From Chromatiaceae bacterium (GTDB lineage Bacteria > Pseudomonadota > Gammaproteobacteria > Chromatiales > Chromatiaceae), in the NCBI GenBank assembly GCA_027078745.1, contig JALWWO010000017.1, forward strand, positions 1 to 64,000: 64,000 bases of DNA, written 5' to 3'. A model generated the notes under the pieces. That model did no database searches. It worked only from the letters and a program-made list of their open reading frames with translations, and was not told the origin of the DNA. A program made the translations under genes and the position numbers. Below, piece after piece: positions 55,535-64,000 of the stretch (position 1 is the first letter of the stretch; each line of letters starts with the position of its first letter).

Positions 55535-56980
55535 GTGCACCCCTTTTCCATCGCCCGCATCGTCGGGTTGTTCGCCATTCTCTTCGGGATCACCCTCTGC
55601 ATCCCCCTAGGGATCGCCCTCTACTATGGGGAAGATACCCTGGAAAGCTTCCTCATTCCCCTGGCCGGTTCCCTAGGCTTCGGGGGGCTGCTCTGGCTCC
55701 TGGGCCGATTGCGCCCGCCCCATCTGGCGGTGCGGGATGGCTTTTTGGTGGTCGCCCTCTTCTGGATTTTGCTGAGCCTGTTGGGCGCTTGGCCCTTGCT
55801 GCTCGGCCTGCACCTCTCGTTCCCCGACGCCCTGTTCGAATCCGCTTCCGGCTTCACCACCACCGGCGCTACCGTGCTCACAGGACTGGACGAGCTGCCG
55901 AAATCCCTGCTGTTCTATCGGCAACAGCTCCAATGGCTTGGGGGCATGGGACTGATCGTCTTGGGAGTAGCCGTGCTGCCCATGCTCGGGGTGGGGGGGA
56001 TGCAGCTCTATCGAGCGGAAGTGCCGGGCCCCCTCAAGGAAGAGAAACTCACCCCCCGCATCACGGAAACCGCCCGCGCTCTCTGGCGCATCTATTTGTT
56101 GCTGACCTTAGCTTGCGCCCTGGGCTACTGGCTCACGGGCATGGACGCCTTCGATGCTCTGGCCCACAGCTTGGCCACGGTATCCACCGGCGGCTTCTCC
56201 ACCCACGATGCCAGCATCGGCTACTTCCACAGTCCCGCAGTGGAAGCGGTGGCCATTCTGTTCATGCTCTTGGCGGCCATTAACTTCGGCGTGCACTATG
56301 CGGTGCTGCTCCGGCGAGATCCCAAGCTATGGTTTCAGGATGCAGAGGTGCGCACCTTCCTGGGGTTTGTCCTAGCGATCACCCTGTTCGTAAGTTTGGT
56401 ATTGCGCCAAGAAGGGGGGTATGCCCATTGGGACCCGAGCTTGCGGGATGCCACTTTCGAAGTGGTTTCCGTGGTAACCAGCACGGGATTCGGCATCGTG
56501 GATTTCTCCCATTGGCCCGAGGTGCTGCCGGTGCTGCTCATCCTCATCAGCTTCATAGGGGGCTGCGGTGGTTCCACCGCCGGCGGTATGAAAGTATTGC
56601 GGGTCCTGCTCCTCGTCCGCCAGGGTGCCTTAGAGGTGCGGCGCATCATTCATCCTCATGCCTATCTGCCCTTGCGGATCGGGGGCCGCGTGGTGGACGA
56701 CCGGTTGATGCAGAGCGTCTGGGGATTCTTCGCCGCCTATCTGGCCTCCTTCGTGCTGCTCGTGCTGCTCATGATCCATGCGGGGTTGGACAAGGTTTCC
56801 GCCTTCTCCGCCGTGGCCACCTGCATGAACAATCTCGGCCCCGGACTGGGGCAGGTCGCCTATCATTTCCAAGGGGTCAGCGATCTGGGTAAACTCGTCA
56901 GCGTGCTGGCCATGCTCTTGGGCCGGCTGGAAGTCTTCACCCTGTTAGTCCTGCTCTCCCCCCATTTCTGGCGGCGCTGA
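55535..56980 (+). CDS. trkH: Trk-type potassium uptake protein TrkH
   Basis: A 481-residue potassium translocating subunit with four repeated M1-P-M2 modules. The selectivity-filter segments are visible as ESASGFTTTGATVL, TVSTGGFSTHD, SVVTSTGFGIVDF and CMNNLGPGLGQVA; the loop GGCGGSTAGGMKVLR is conserved. GTG start at 55535. It works with the cytoplasmic TrkA regulator, which is not in the window. gdhB follows after 24 nt. Confidence 0.93.
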   Translation: MHPFSIARIVGLFAILFGITLCIPLGIALYYGEDTLESFLIPLAGSLGFGGLLWLLGRLRPPHLAVRDGFLVVALFWILLSLLGAWPLLLGLHLSFPDALFESASGFTTTGATVLTGLDELPKSLLFYRQQLQWLGGMGLIVLGVAVLPMLGVGGMQLYRAEVPGPLKEEKLTPRITETARALWRIYLLLTLACALGYWLTGMDAFDALAHSLATVSTGGFSTHDASIGYFHSPAVEAVAILFMLLAAINFGVHYAVLLRRDPKLWFQDAEVRTFLGFVLAITLFVSLVLRQEGGYAHWDPSLRDATFEVVSVVTSTGFGIVDFSHWPEVLPVLLILISFIGGCGGSTAGGMKVLRVLLLVRQGALEVRRIIHPHAYLPLRIGGRVVDDRLMQSVWGFFAAYLASFVLLVLLMIHAGLDKVSAFSAVATCMNNLGPGLGQVAYHFQGVSDLGKLVSVLAMLLGRLEVFTLLVLLSPHFWRR

Positions 56981-57004
56981 ACCGGCTTGTAGGAACTCAT
57001 CCCT

Positions 57005-60000
57005 ATGAACACCCCTGCTGCTCTCCCATCATCCATCTCAAAGAAACTCGAACAGCTGGAAGACAGGGTCCGGGAACGCTTTCTCCCCGAGGAGGCGGAA
57101 ACTGCCGTCCGATTCCTCCGGCGCTACTATGCGCGGGCTCGTCCGGAATACCTGGCAGCCAACGAGGCGCTGGATCTCTACGGGGCCGCCCTCTCCCATC
57201 TCAATCTCGCCCGCCATCGCCGACGAGAGGAAACCCGGCTGCGGGTCTACAACCCCACCCTAGAAAAAGACGGTTGGGAATGCGCCCATACAGTGGTGGA
57301 GATCGTCATCGAGGACATGCCCTTTTTAGTGGACTCGGTGCGCATGGCGGTGAATCGGGGAAACGTGAAGATCCTGCGCATCCTTCATCCCTTGCTCCAG
57401 GTGCGCCGCGATCCTCGGGGACAGTTGGTGGAGATCCTGGAAGGGAAGGAAGCGGACCCGGAAAAGGGCGTGCATCGGGAAGCCTTTCTTCATCTGGAGA
57501 TCCTGCGCCAGAGCGAACCCGCCCAGTTGCAAGCCTTGGAAACGGCCCTGCGCAAGACGCTGGAAGATGTGCGCTTGGCGGTGCAGGACTGGCAGCCCAT
57601 GCGGGAAACCCTGTCGCGCATCCTGTCGGAGCTGGAAGCCCAGCCCCCCCAGTTGGATCGGGAGGAGATCGCGGAATCCCTGGCCTTTTTGCGCTGGCTC
57701 CTGGCGGATCATTTCACCTTTTTGGGCTACCGACGCTATGACCTGGTGGGAGAGGCAGGGCAAGAACAGCTGCGCATTCAGCCGGAATCCGGACTGGGCA
57801 TCCTGCGGAAACCGTCGGAAGCATCGCACTCCATTGCTTTTGCGCGGTTGTCTCCGGATCTGAAAAAACAGGCCCGCCGACCGGAACTGCTGGTGCTCGC
57901 CAAGACCAGCGCCCGAGCGACGGTGCACCGTCCGACGAATTTGGATTACATCGGCATCAAGCGCTTCGATGCCCAGGGACGGGTTTGTGGGGAGCATCGT
58001 TTCCTCGGGCTGTACGGTTCCCGAGCCTATAACTGCCTGCCTCAGGAAATCCCCCTGTTGCGGAAAAAGCTGGATTATGTGCTCGCGAAGGCGGATCTAG
58101 AACCCAACAGCCATTCCCTCAAGGCCCTCACTCATATTTTGGAAACCTATCCTCGGGATGAGCTGTTCCAGATCGAACGAGAAGACCTTTACCGCATCAG
58201 CCTGGGCATTCTGGAATTGGCGGAGGAGCAACATCCACGCCTGTTCGTGCGAGAAGATCGCTATGGCCGGTTTGTGGTCTGCCTGGTCTTTGTCCCTCGG
58301 GAGCGTTACGACACCCAAGGCCGCTTGCGGATGCAGCAGGTATTGCAGGCAGCTTTCGCCGCCCGCGCTGTGGAATTCCAGGTGAACCTTTCAGAAGCCA
58401 TGCTGGCCCGCATTCTGTTCACCGTCCGCACCCGCGCCATTCCCCCCTACGATACCCAGGAAATCGAACGGCAGCTCGGGGAGGTCATGGAATCCTGGAG
58501 CGACCATCTTCAGAGCGCCTTGCTGGAGCACCAGGGAGAAGCGCGAGGCAGCGCTCTGTTCCTCGCCTATCGGGACGCCTTTCCCGCAGGCTATCGGGAA
58601 GACTTCCCCGCCCGCACCGCCGTACACGACATCGAACAGATGGAGCAGCTCAGCCCGGAAGCAGAGCTGCGCATGAGTCTCTATACCCCCCTGGAAGCTC
58701 CGCCTGGTCGGCTCCGTTTCAAAATATTCCGATTCGGCCGCACCCTGCCCCTCTTCCAGGTGCTGCCCATCCTGGAGAACATGGGGGTGGAGGTGGAAGA
58801 TGAGCGCCCCTATTGCATCGAACCCAAGGGAGCTGAACCTCGGTGGATCCATGATTTCGGCTTGGCCTATGAGGGCGCAGAAATTCCCGATTGGGGACAG
58901 GTTCGGAAGCGTTTTCAGGATTGCTTTCTAAACGTCTGGCGAAAACGAGCAGAGGACGATGGTTTCAACCGGCTGGTGATCCGAGCGCAGTTATCTTGGC
59001 GGCAGATCGCCCTGATCCGCGCTTTGGCGAAATATCTGCGTCAGACGGGCATGACCTTCAGCCAAACCTATATGGAAGAGGTGTTTTCCGCCAATCCCGT
59101 GATCGCAGCTTTGCTGGTGGAATTTTTCGAGGCTCGTTTCGATCCCCAGCGCCGTTCCCAATCCAGCCAGCAGACCACCCGTTTTTTGACCCGCCTGCAA
59201 GAAGCCCTGGATGCGGTGCAGAGCCTGGACCAAGATCGGATCTTGCGGGCCTTTCTGGATGTGTGCCGCGCGATCCTGCGCACGAATTGGTTTCAACGGG
59301 ATGCAACGGGGTCTCCTAAGGAGGTCATCGCTCTCAAGCTCCGCCCTTCGGAAATTCCGGGGCTCCCAGAACCTCGGCCTGCCTATGAAATCTTCGTGTA
59401 CTCCCCGCGCATGGAAGGGGTGCATCTGCGGGGAGGCAAAGTAGCCCGAGGTGGGTTGCGCTGGTCTGATCGGCGGGAAGATTTCCGCACCGAGGTCTTG
59501 GGCCTGATGAAGGCTCAGATGGTCAAGAACGCGGTCATCGTGCCCGTGGGCGCCAAAGGGGGCTTCGTGGTCAAACGGCCTCCCGCAGAACCGGAATCAC
59601 TGGGGGAAGAAGTGCGGGCTTGCTACCGTCAATTTATTTCTGGCCTGCTGGATCTCACAGATAATCTAGTGGCGGGCCGGTGCCAGCCACCGCCGGATTT
59701 GGTGCGTTATGATGGGGATGATCCCTATCTGGTGGTAGCGGCGGACAAGGGTACTGCCAGCTTCTCCGATCTCGCCAACGAAGTGGCAAAATCCTATGGT
59801 TTCTGGTTGGGCGACGCCTTCGCCTCGGGGGGCACCACGGGCTATGACCATAAGAAGATGGGCATCACTGCTCGCGGGGTTTGGGTGTGCGTTGAACAGC
59901 ACCTACAGGCAGCGGAAATTGACTATCCCTATAAACCCATTACCGTGGTGGGCATTGGCGATATGTCCGGGGATGTGTTCGGGAACGGGATGCTCTACAC

Positions 60001-61852
60001 AGACAAAATCAAGCTCATCGCTGCCTTCGATCACCGCCACATTTTCATCGATCCCGATCCCGATCCCCGTCTCAGCTATCAGGAGCGGAAGCGCCTCTTT
60101 CAGCTGCCCCATTCCAGCTGGGCAGACTACGACCGAGACTGCCTCTCCCAGGGAGGGGAGATCTATTCCCGCACGCAAAAGATCATCCGCCTTTCTGAAG
60201 CTGCCCGCGCTGCTTTGGGCTGCCAAGCGGAAACCCTGACACCGGCGGAACTCATTCAAGCGATCCTGCAAGCGCCAGTGGATCTGCTCTGGAATGGGGG
60301 CATCGGCACCTATGTGCGCGCTCGGTACGAGCGGGACAGCGATCTCGGAGACCGGAGCAACGATGGGGTGCGGGTTACCGCCGATACCCTGCGTTGCCGC
60401 GTCATCGGCGAGGGGGGCAATCTGGGGTTGACCCCCCTGGCGCGGGTCGAGCTAGCGCGGCGGGGCGTTCGTTTGGATACAGATTTCATTCAGAACGCTG
60501 GCGGCGTCATCTGCTCTGATCTAGAGGTCAACACAAAAATTTTGCTCGATCAGCTCGTGGCGGAAGGGGAGCTAACCCGCAAGCATCGGGATCAGTTGCT
60601 CGAAGAGATGACCGAGGAAGTGGCTCGACTGGTGCTGCGGGAGACCTACTGGCAGGCACGGGCCATCAGCATGGACGAACAATGGGCTGTGCCCTTGCTC
60701 CGAGAACAGGGACGCTTCATGCGTCATCTGGAACAACAGGGCGAGTTGAATCGGGCCTTGGAATTTCTACCGGACGAGGAAACCCTGGCGGAACGGGAAG
60801 CCGATGGGGAAGGGCTGACCCGACCGGAAATCGCCCTGCTGCTCTCCTATGCGAAACACACCCTCTATCAAGCCCTAGTGGATTCCGAGCTGGTGGAAGA
60901 TCCCTGCCTGGTGGATGAGCTCATCCATTACTTCCCCAAGCCCCTGCGGCAGCGCTTCCCGGAAGCCATTCGCACCCATCGCTTGCGGCGGGAAATTCTC
61001 GCCAGCACCTTGGCGAACCGTCTGATCAATCGCACGGGCAGTACCTTTGTGTTCCGCCTCCAAGAGGAACTGGATGTGCACGCCCTGGATGCGGTGCGCG
61101 CCTATTTCATCACTTGGGAAGTCTTTGGACTGCGCCGGCTCTGGTCTGGGATCGCCCGATTAGATGGGCGAGTCTCCGCCAATCTACAGCATCAGATGCT
61201 GGGGGCGGGGGTACGGCTCATCGTGCGGAGCAGCCGTTGGCTACTCAAGAATTGGAGTGGCACCCTGCGAATTCAGCCCGCCATTAAACGCTATCAAGCC
61301 CGAGTAGAAACCCTGGCAGCACGTCTGATGGAGCTGGCGGATGATTCACACCGCCAGCGGATGCAGGAGATTGCCGCTAATTTCTACGAAGAGGGCGTGC
61401 CCAGAAAGCTTGCCACCTGGGTGGCCAGCTTTGATCCCCTTTCTCGGGCGCTAGACTTGGTGGAGGCGGCGGAATCCTGTGCGCTGGAGATCACGGAAGT
61501 CGCTCGGGTCTATTTCGCCTTGGACACCTTTTTAGAACTGGATTGGCTTTCCCAACGCATCAGCGCCTTGCCCACCCACGATCGCTGGATCAGCGGCGCC
61601 CGTTCCGCCTATCGGGATGATCTGTTGGAACATCATCGAGCGCTGTGCGTGGCGGTACTCAAGGGTGGGATGCCCCGAGCCTCCGCCGATGCCAAGCTAG
61701 AGTTCTGGCGGCGGCGCTATCATGGGGTGGTGGAAACCTGGTTGCAACTGCTGGCGGATCTCCGCGCCCAGGAAGAATTGGATCTCGCCATGCTCTCAGT
61801 GGCGTTGCGCGCCCTGCGCAAACTGGCGCTCTCTACCCGAGAGCCCCATTGA
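57005..61852 (+). CDS. gdhB: Large NAD-specific glutamate dehydrogenase (about 180-kDa type)
   Basis: 1615 residues, the full length of the proteobacterial/Streptomyces GDH-180 class, which oxidises glutamate to 2-oxoglutarate. The N-terminal ~700 residues are the regulatory ACT-like region. The catalytic core (about 800-1200) has KVARGGLRWSDRREDFRTE, VPVGAKGGFVVKRPP, GVRVTADTLRCRVIGEGGN and FIQNAGGVICSDLEVN. A helical C-terminal region follows. AGGAACT precedes the ATG. It probably feeds amino-acid catabolism. Confidence 0.95.
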   Translation: MNTPAALPSSISKKLEQLEDRVRERFLPEEAETAVRFLRRYYARARPEYLAANEALDLYGAALSHLNLARHRRREETRLRVYNPTLEKDGWECAHTVVEIVIEDMPFLVDSVRMAVNRGNVKILRILHPLLQVRRDPRGQLVEILEGKEADPEKGVHREAFLHLEILRQSEPAQLQALETALRKTLEDVRLAVQDWQPMRETLSRILSELEAQPPQLDREEIAESLAFLRWLLADHFTFLGYRRYDLVGEAGQEQLRIQPESGLGILRKPSEASHSIAFARLSPDLKKQARRPELLVLAKTSARATVHRPTNLDYIGIKRFDAQGRVCGEHRFLGLYGSRAYNCLPQEIPLLRKKLDYVLAKADLEPNSHSLKALTHILETYPRDELFQIEREDLYRISLGILELAEEQHPRLFVREDRYGRFVVCLVFVPRERYDTQGRLRMQQVLQAAFAARAVEFQVNLSEAMLARILFTVRTRAIPPYDTQEIERQLGEVMESWSDHLQSALLEHQGEARGSALFLAYRDAFPAGYREDFPARTAVHDIEQMEQLSPEAELRMSLYTPLEAPPGRLRFKIFRFGRTLPLFQVLPILENMGVEVEDERPYCIEPKGAEPRWIHDFGLAYEGAEIPDWGQVRKRFQDCFLNVWRKRAEDDGFNRLVIRAQLSWRQIALIRALAKYLRQTGMTFSQTYMEEVFSANPVIAALLVEFFEARFDPQRRSQSSQQTTRFLTRLQEALDAVQSLDQDRILRAFLDVCRAILRTNWFQRDATGSPKEVIALKLRPSEIPGLPEPRPAYEIFVYSPRMEGVHLRGGKVARGGLRWSDRREDFRTEVLGLMKAQMVKNAVIVPVGAKGGFVVKRPPAEPESLGEEVRACYRQFISGLLDLTDNLVAGRCQPPPDLVRYDGDDPYLVVAADKGTASFSDLANEVAKSYGFWLGDAFASGGTTGYDHKKMGITARGVWVCVEQHLQAAEIDYPYKPITVVGIGDMSGDVFGNGMLYTDKIKLIAAFDHRHIFIDPDPDPRLSYQERKRLFQLPHSSWADYDRDCLSQGGEIYSRTQKIIRLSEAARAALGCQAETLTPAELIQAILQAPVDLLWNGGIGTYVRARYERDSDLGDRSNDGVRVTADTLRCRVIGEGGNLGLTPLARVELARRGVRLDTDFIQNAGGVICSDLEVNTKILLDQLVAEGELTRKHRDQLLEEMTEEVARLVLRETYWQARAISMDEQWAVPLLREQGRFMRHLEQQGELNRALEFLPDEETLAEREADGEGLTRPEIALLLSYAKHTLYQALVDSELVEDPCLVDELIHYFPKPLRQRFPEAIRTHRLRREILASTLANRLINRTGSTFVFRLQEELDVHALDAVRAYFITWEVFGLRRLWSGIARLDGRVSANLQHQMLGAGVRLIVRSSRWLLKNWSGTLRIQPAIKRYQARVETLAARLMELADDSHRQRMQEIAANFYEEGVPRKLATWVASFDPLSRALDLVEAAESCALEITEVARVYFALDTFLELDWLSQRISALPTHDRWISGARSAYRDDLLEHHRALCVAVLKGGMPRASADAKLEFWRRRYHGVVETWLQLLADLRAQEELDLAMLSVALRALRKLALSTREPH

Positions 61853-61856
61853 TCGC

Positions 61857-62588
61857 TCATCCCCAGAGTTGCCGGTATTGGCGGTAGAGGAGCGCTGCTC
61901 CCCAAGCGATGGCCAGCAGCATGAGCAGCGCGCCCAGCGCCTGGGTGAATCGGGCGATCGCATGATCCAGAGAGAGCAAGCCGGTTTCGGTGAACAGATA
62001 TTCCCAATCGTGGACCCCATAAGGGGCAGTGCGTCCGAAGCGTCCACCGGTGAGAGGGAGCACCCCGGCCCGCGCATCGTTCATATAGGGGGCGATGTCG
62101 AGAAAGTTTTCCCCGAACCACCAGAGCGCGACGGCACCGGCGAAGGGATCGCGGGTTTGGAACAGAAAGACCCAAAGACAGATCAGAGGCATGAGCAGTT
62201 GGCCCAGGGTGCCGCCCAAAGAAGTCATGAAGGTGCCGAAGGGGCGGAACAGGAGGTGGCCGAACTCATGAAAGGCCAGGTTCGCACCGTGCAGCAGGGA
62301 ATTCCAGATGGCCCCGCTCGTCATGGGCGTGAGGATCAGCTTCCATCCCCAGAAGAACAGGACGAGAAGCAAACCCGCCCGCAGCCAGAAAGTCCAGGCA
62401 TCCCCCGGCACTGCTTCGGGCAGGACCCGGGCTTTTAGTCCGGTCTCTTCGGAAGCGGGTTGGAGGCGAACTCGGGGTTTTTCCCCTTCCTTCGGGTGAT
62501 ATTTGTAGTATTTCCGGAAGACGATCCCGCAGCGCGCGCAGATCTCCGTTCCGTCGGGCTGTTCCGCCCCGCACTTTGGACAGTTCAT
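61857..62588 (-). CDS. Zinc-ribbon membrane protein with HExxH-like (M50-type) motif
   Basis: 243 residues. A zinc ribbon (MNCPKCGAEQ with EICARCGIVF, residues 1-30) is followed by a linker, four to five hydrophobic helices, and the motif LAFHEFGHLLFRPFG, a HEFGH sequence like the zinc-binding site of M50 membrane metalloproteases. The start at 62588 overlaps the stop of the upstream permease (ATGA); the longer open frame has no similarity before the zinc ribbon. A membrane protease role is plausible but not shown. Confidence 0.75.
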   Translation of the reverse strand: MNCPKCGAEQPDGTEICARCGIVFRKYYKYHPKEGEKPRVRLQPASEETGLKARVLPEAVPGDAWTFWLRAGLLLVLFFWGWKLILTPMTSGAIWNSLLHGANLAFHEFGHLLFRPFGTFMTSLGGTLGQLLMPLICLWVFLFQTRDPFAGAVALWWFGENFLDIAPYMNDARAGVLPLTGGRFGRTAPYGVHDWEYLFTETGLLSLDHAIARFTQALGALLMLLAIAWGAALLYRQYRQLWG

Positions 62589-63637
62589 AACAGAAAATTG
62601 AACAGATAGCCCACCGACAGAATGCCTGCTGCCACGATGCCCGCGAAGGTGGCGATGAGGCGGGGCTTGAGCACCTTGCGCAGGATGAGCATTTCCGGCG
62701 CAGACAACGCGATGACGCTCATCATGAAGGCGAGCACCGTGCCCAAGGCTGCCCCCTTGCCCATCAGGGCTTCCACAACGGGAATGATGCCCGCCGCATT
62801 GGTGTACATGGGCACCCCCAGGACCACAGCGGCGGGCACAGACCACCAGGCTTCCCGCCCCATGATATCCGCCATGAAATCCTCCGGCACATAGCCGTGG
62901 ATGAGGGCACCCACAGCGATTCCCGCCAGCACATAGGGCCAGACCTTGCCCAGAATCTCCACCAGATGGCGGCGGCCTGCTTCAAAGCGATCCACCCAAG
63001 TATAGGTGCGATCCAGCTGGGGCAGTTGCTGACCTAGATGAATCTTGCGCACCCAGTCTTCCAGATATTCTTCCATGCGCAACTTGCCGATGACGAGCCC
63101 GGCGACGATAGCCACCAGCAAGCCCAGTCCTAAATACAACCCCGCCACCCGCCAGCCGAACAACCCGAAGAGCAGGGCGAGGGCGATTTCATTGACCATG
63201 GGCGCGGCGATGAGAAAGGAGAAGGTTACTCCCAGGGGCACACCGGCGGACAGAAAACCGATGAACAGGGGCACGGCGGAGCAGGAGCAAAAAGGGGTGA
63301 CGATGCCCAGGAGCGCGGCGAGTCCGTTGCCCAGACCCAACCGACGGCCCGCCAGCAAGGCGCGGGTGCGCTCGGGAGCGAAGAAGGTCTGCACGATGCC
63401 CATGAGAAAGACCACCCCCGCCAGCAGCAGCAACACTTTCGGCGTGTCGTAGAAAAAGAAGTGAACGGCTTCCCCTAACTGGCTGTGCCGATCCAAACCG
63501 ATGAATCCGAGCACCCAGTCCGCGAAATTCGTGAGGTGCAGATAGGCGCCGATCCAAGCGAGGACCGCCAAGCTGAGGAGTAACAGCCAAGCGCCCAACG
63601 ACCAAGTGCGCGGGGCATTCATCCTGATGTTCATCAT
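62585..63637 (-). CDS. UPF0718/ArsP-type permease
   Basis: About 350 residues with 8-10 hydrophobic helices. The family hallmark CSCSAVP lies in GIVTPFCSCSAVPLFIGF, with a second inverted-repeat glycine-rich block VLGVPMYTNAAGIIPVVEA. ArsP-like members export methylarsenicals, but many UPF0718 proteins have no assigned substrate. The start among three nearby ATGs (63637, 63634, 63625) is uncertain; AGGAAAGGA sits just before the first two. It is translationally coupled to the zinc-ribbon gene. Confidence 0.82.
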   Translation of the reverse strand: MMNIRMNAPRTWSLGAWLLLLSLAVLAWIGAYLHLTNFADWVLGFIGLDRHSQLGEAVHFFFYDTPKVLLLLAGVVFLMGIVQTFFAPERTRALLAGRRLGLGNGLAALLGIVTPFCSCSAVPLFIGFLSAGVPLGVTFSFLIAAPMVNEIALALLFGLFGWRVAGLYLGLGLLVAIVAGLVIGKLRMEEYLEDWVRKIHLGQQLPQLDRTYTWVDRFEAGRRHLVEILGKVWPYVLAGIAVGALIHGYVPEDFMADIMGREAWWSVPAAVVLGVPMYTNAAGIIPVVEALMGKGAALGTVLAFMMSVIALSAPEMLILRKVLKPRLIATFAGIVAAGILSVGYLFNFLL

Positions 63638-63697
63638 TCCTTTCCTAGTTCTGTGTTTATCCCCAGAGAGGGGTTGAATAACCCACATCGGCTCCCG

Positions 63698-64000
63698 TCA
63701 ATCTTCGGGTTCCACGGGGTTTCGATCCGGCGCGGGGTTCGGAATCGGGTTCTTGTCCCAGGTTTCCGCCGCGGGGACATCGACCCCGCGCACATCCAAT
63801 TTGCCGGTGACCACATCGGCAATCAGTCGGGTTCGGTATTCTTGGAGAAGCTCGATTTCCCGTCGAATCTTCCGGCGGGCGGTTTCAATCGATTGGGAAG
63901 CCTGTCGGAGGAAGGCAACGATGGCTTGTTGTTCTTCCTTCGCTGGATAGGCAAATCGGATATTCCCGATGAAAGCCCAATCTGCCCGAGGCATCTTTGC
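63698..64000 (-). CDS. hsdS: Type I restriction-modification specificity subunit, C-terminal end (partial)
   Basis: The frame is open from the right window edge to TGA 63698-63700, about 100 codons. Sequence such as YPAKEEQQAIVAFLRQA, TARRKIRREIELLQEYR and TRLIADVVTGKLDVRG is the C-terminal conserved helix region of HsdS, which spaces the two DNA-recognition domains. The following acidic tail (about 30 residues) is less conserved. Methylase and restriction genes would lie outside the window, so the system's state cannot be judged. Confidence 0.88.
   Translation of the reverse strand, partial: AKMPRADWAFIGNIRFAYPAKEEQQAIVAFLRQASQSIETARRKIRREIELLQEYRTRLIADVVTGKLDVRGVDVPAAETWDKNPIPNPAPDRNPVEPED

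Overview
The window reads as chromosomal DNA of a GC-rich gammaproteobacterium. Supporting signs are a complete rsxABCDGE (rnf) electron-transport cluster, a trxB/ftsK-type divergent pair, the divergent mtnA/methylthioadenosine deaminase pair known from Pseudomonas, penicillin-binding protein 1C, WecA/ElyC-like envelope genes, a FimX-like c-di-GMP protein, and tRNAs with encoded CCA. Coding density is very high: 4-nt stop/start overlaps, short 3' overlaps between convergent genes, and no gene-free stretch longer than about 300 bases. The largest gaps (39610-39843, 44545-44838, 53330-53562) are under 300. I cannot name the genus.

Layout. 1-5.5 kb: start of polA (cut by the window edge), rsmG, an amino-acid permease, and the methionine-salvage pair mtnA/mtaD. 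5.4-11 kb: a tight leftward cluster gpmI-thyA-sohB-LysM protein-GT2/GtrA glycosyltransferase. 11-13.4 kb: glgC and an orphan hprK. 13.5-16.9 kb: three membrane-protein genes, the third interrupted by an in-frame amber codon. 17-22.5 kb: a nucleotide-sugar and polysaccharide operon (GDP-fucose synthase, UDP-xylose synthase, GT4, AsnB-type amidotransferase, internally deleted epimerase remnant). 22.5-30.9 kb: tRNA-Ser, a Bax-inhibitor-like protein, rsxABCDGE, a frameshifted elyC-like gene and a WecA-like transferase. 30.9-36 kb (leftward): a large secreted protein, a FimX-like catalytically degenerate REC-REC-GGDEF-EAL protein, and a protein consisting only of the FtsK membrane domain, divergent from trxB. 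36.9-39.6 kb: tRNA-Met, a DUF302 protein, pbpC. 39.8-44.5 kb: a 1566-residue LRR-Roc-COR (ROCO) GTPase. 44.5-53.3 kb: RND efflux pair, corA, apbC, metG. 53.5-61.9 kb: tandem-PPK2 phosphotransferase, a small unknown, trkH and the 1615-residue NAD glutamate dehydrogenase. 61.9-64 kb: a zinc-ribbon/HExxH-like membrane protein, a UPF0718 permease and the end of an hsdS gene.

The most unusual element is the ROCO gene. Its LRR region is an exact-period 69-bp array of 27 units built from a small set of recurring modules. Silent-site markers travel with the modules, and the differences fall mainly on the predicted concave, ligand-facing positions. This looks like a receptor-type GTPase whose binding surface is being reshuffled by repeat recombination. 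Second is the trxB-linked ftsK locus, where only the 4-TM membrane domain remains and its 3' end overlaps a FimX-like regulator.
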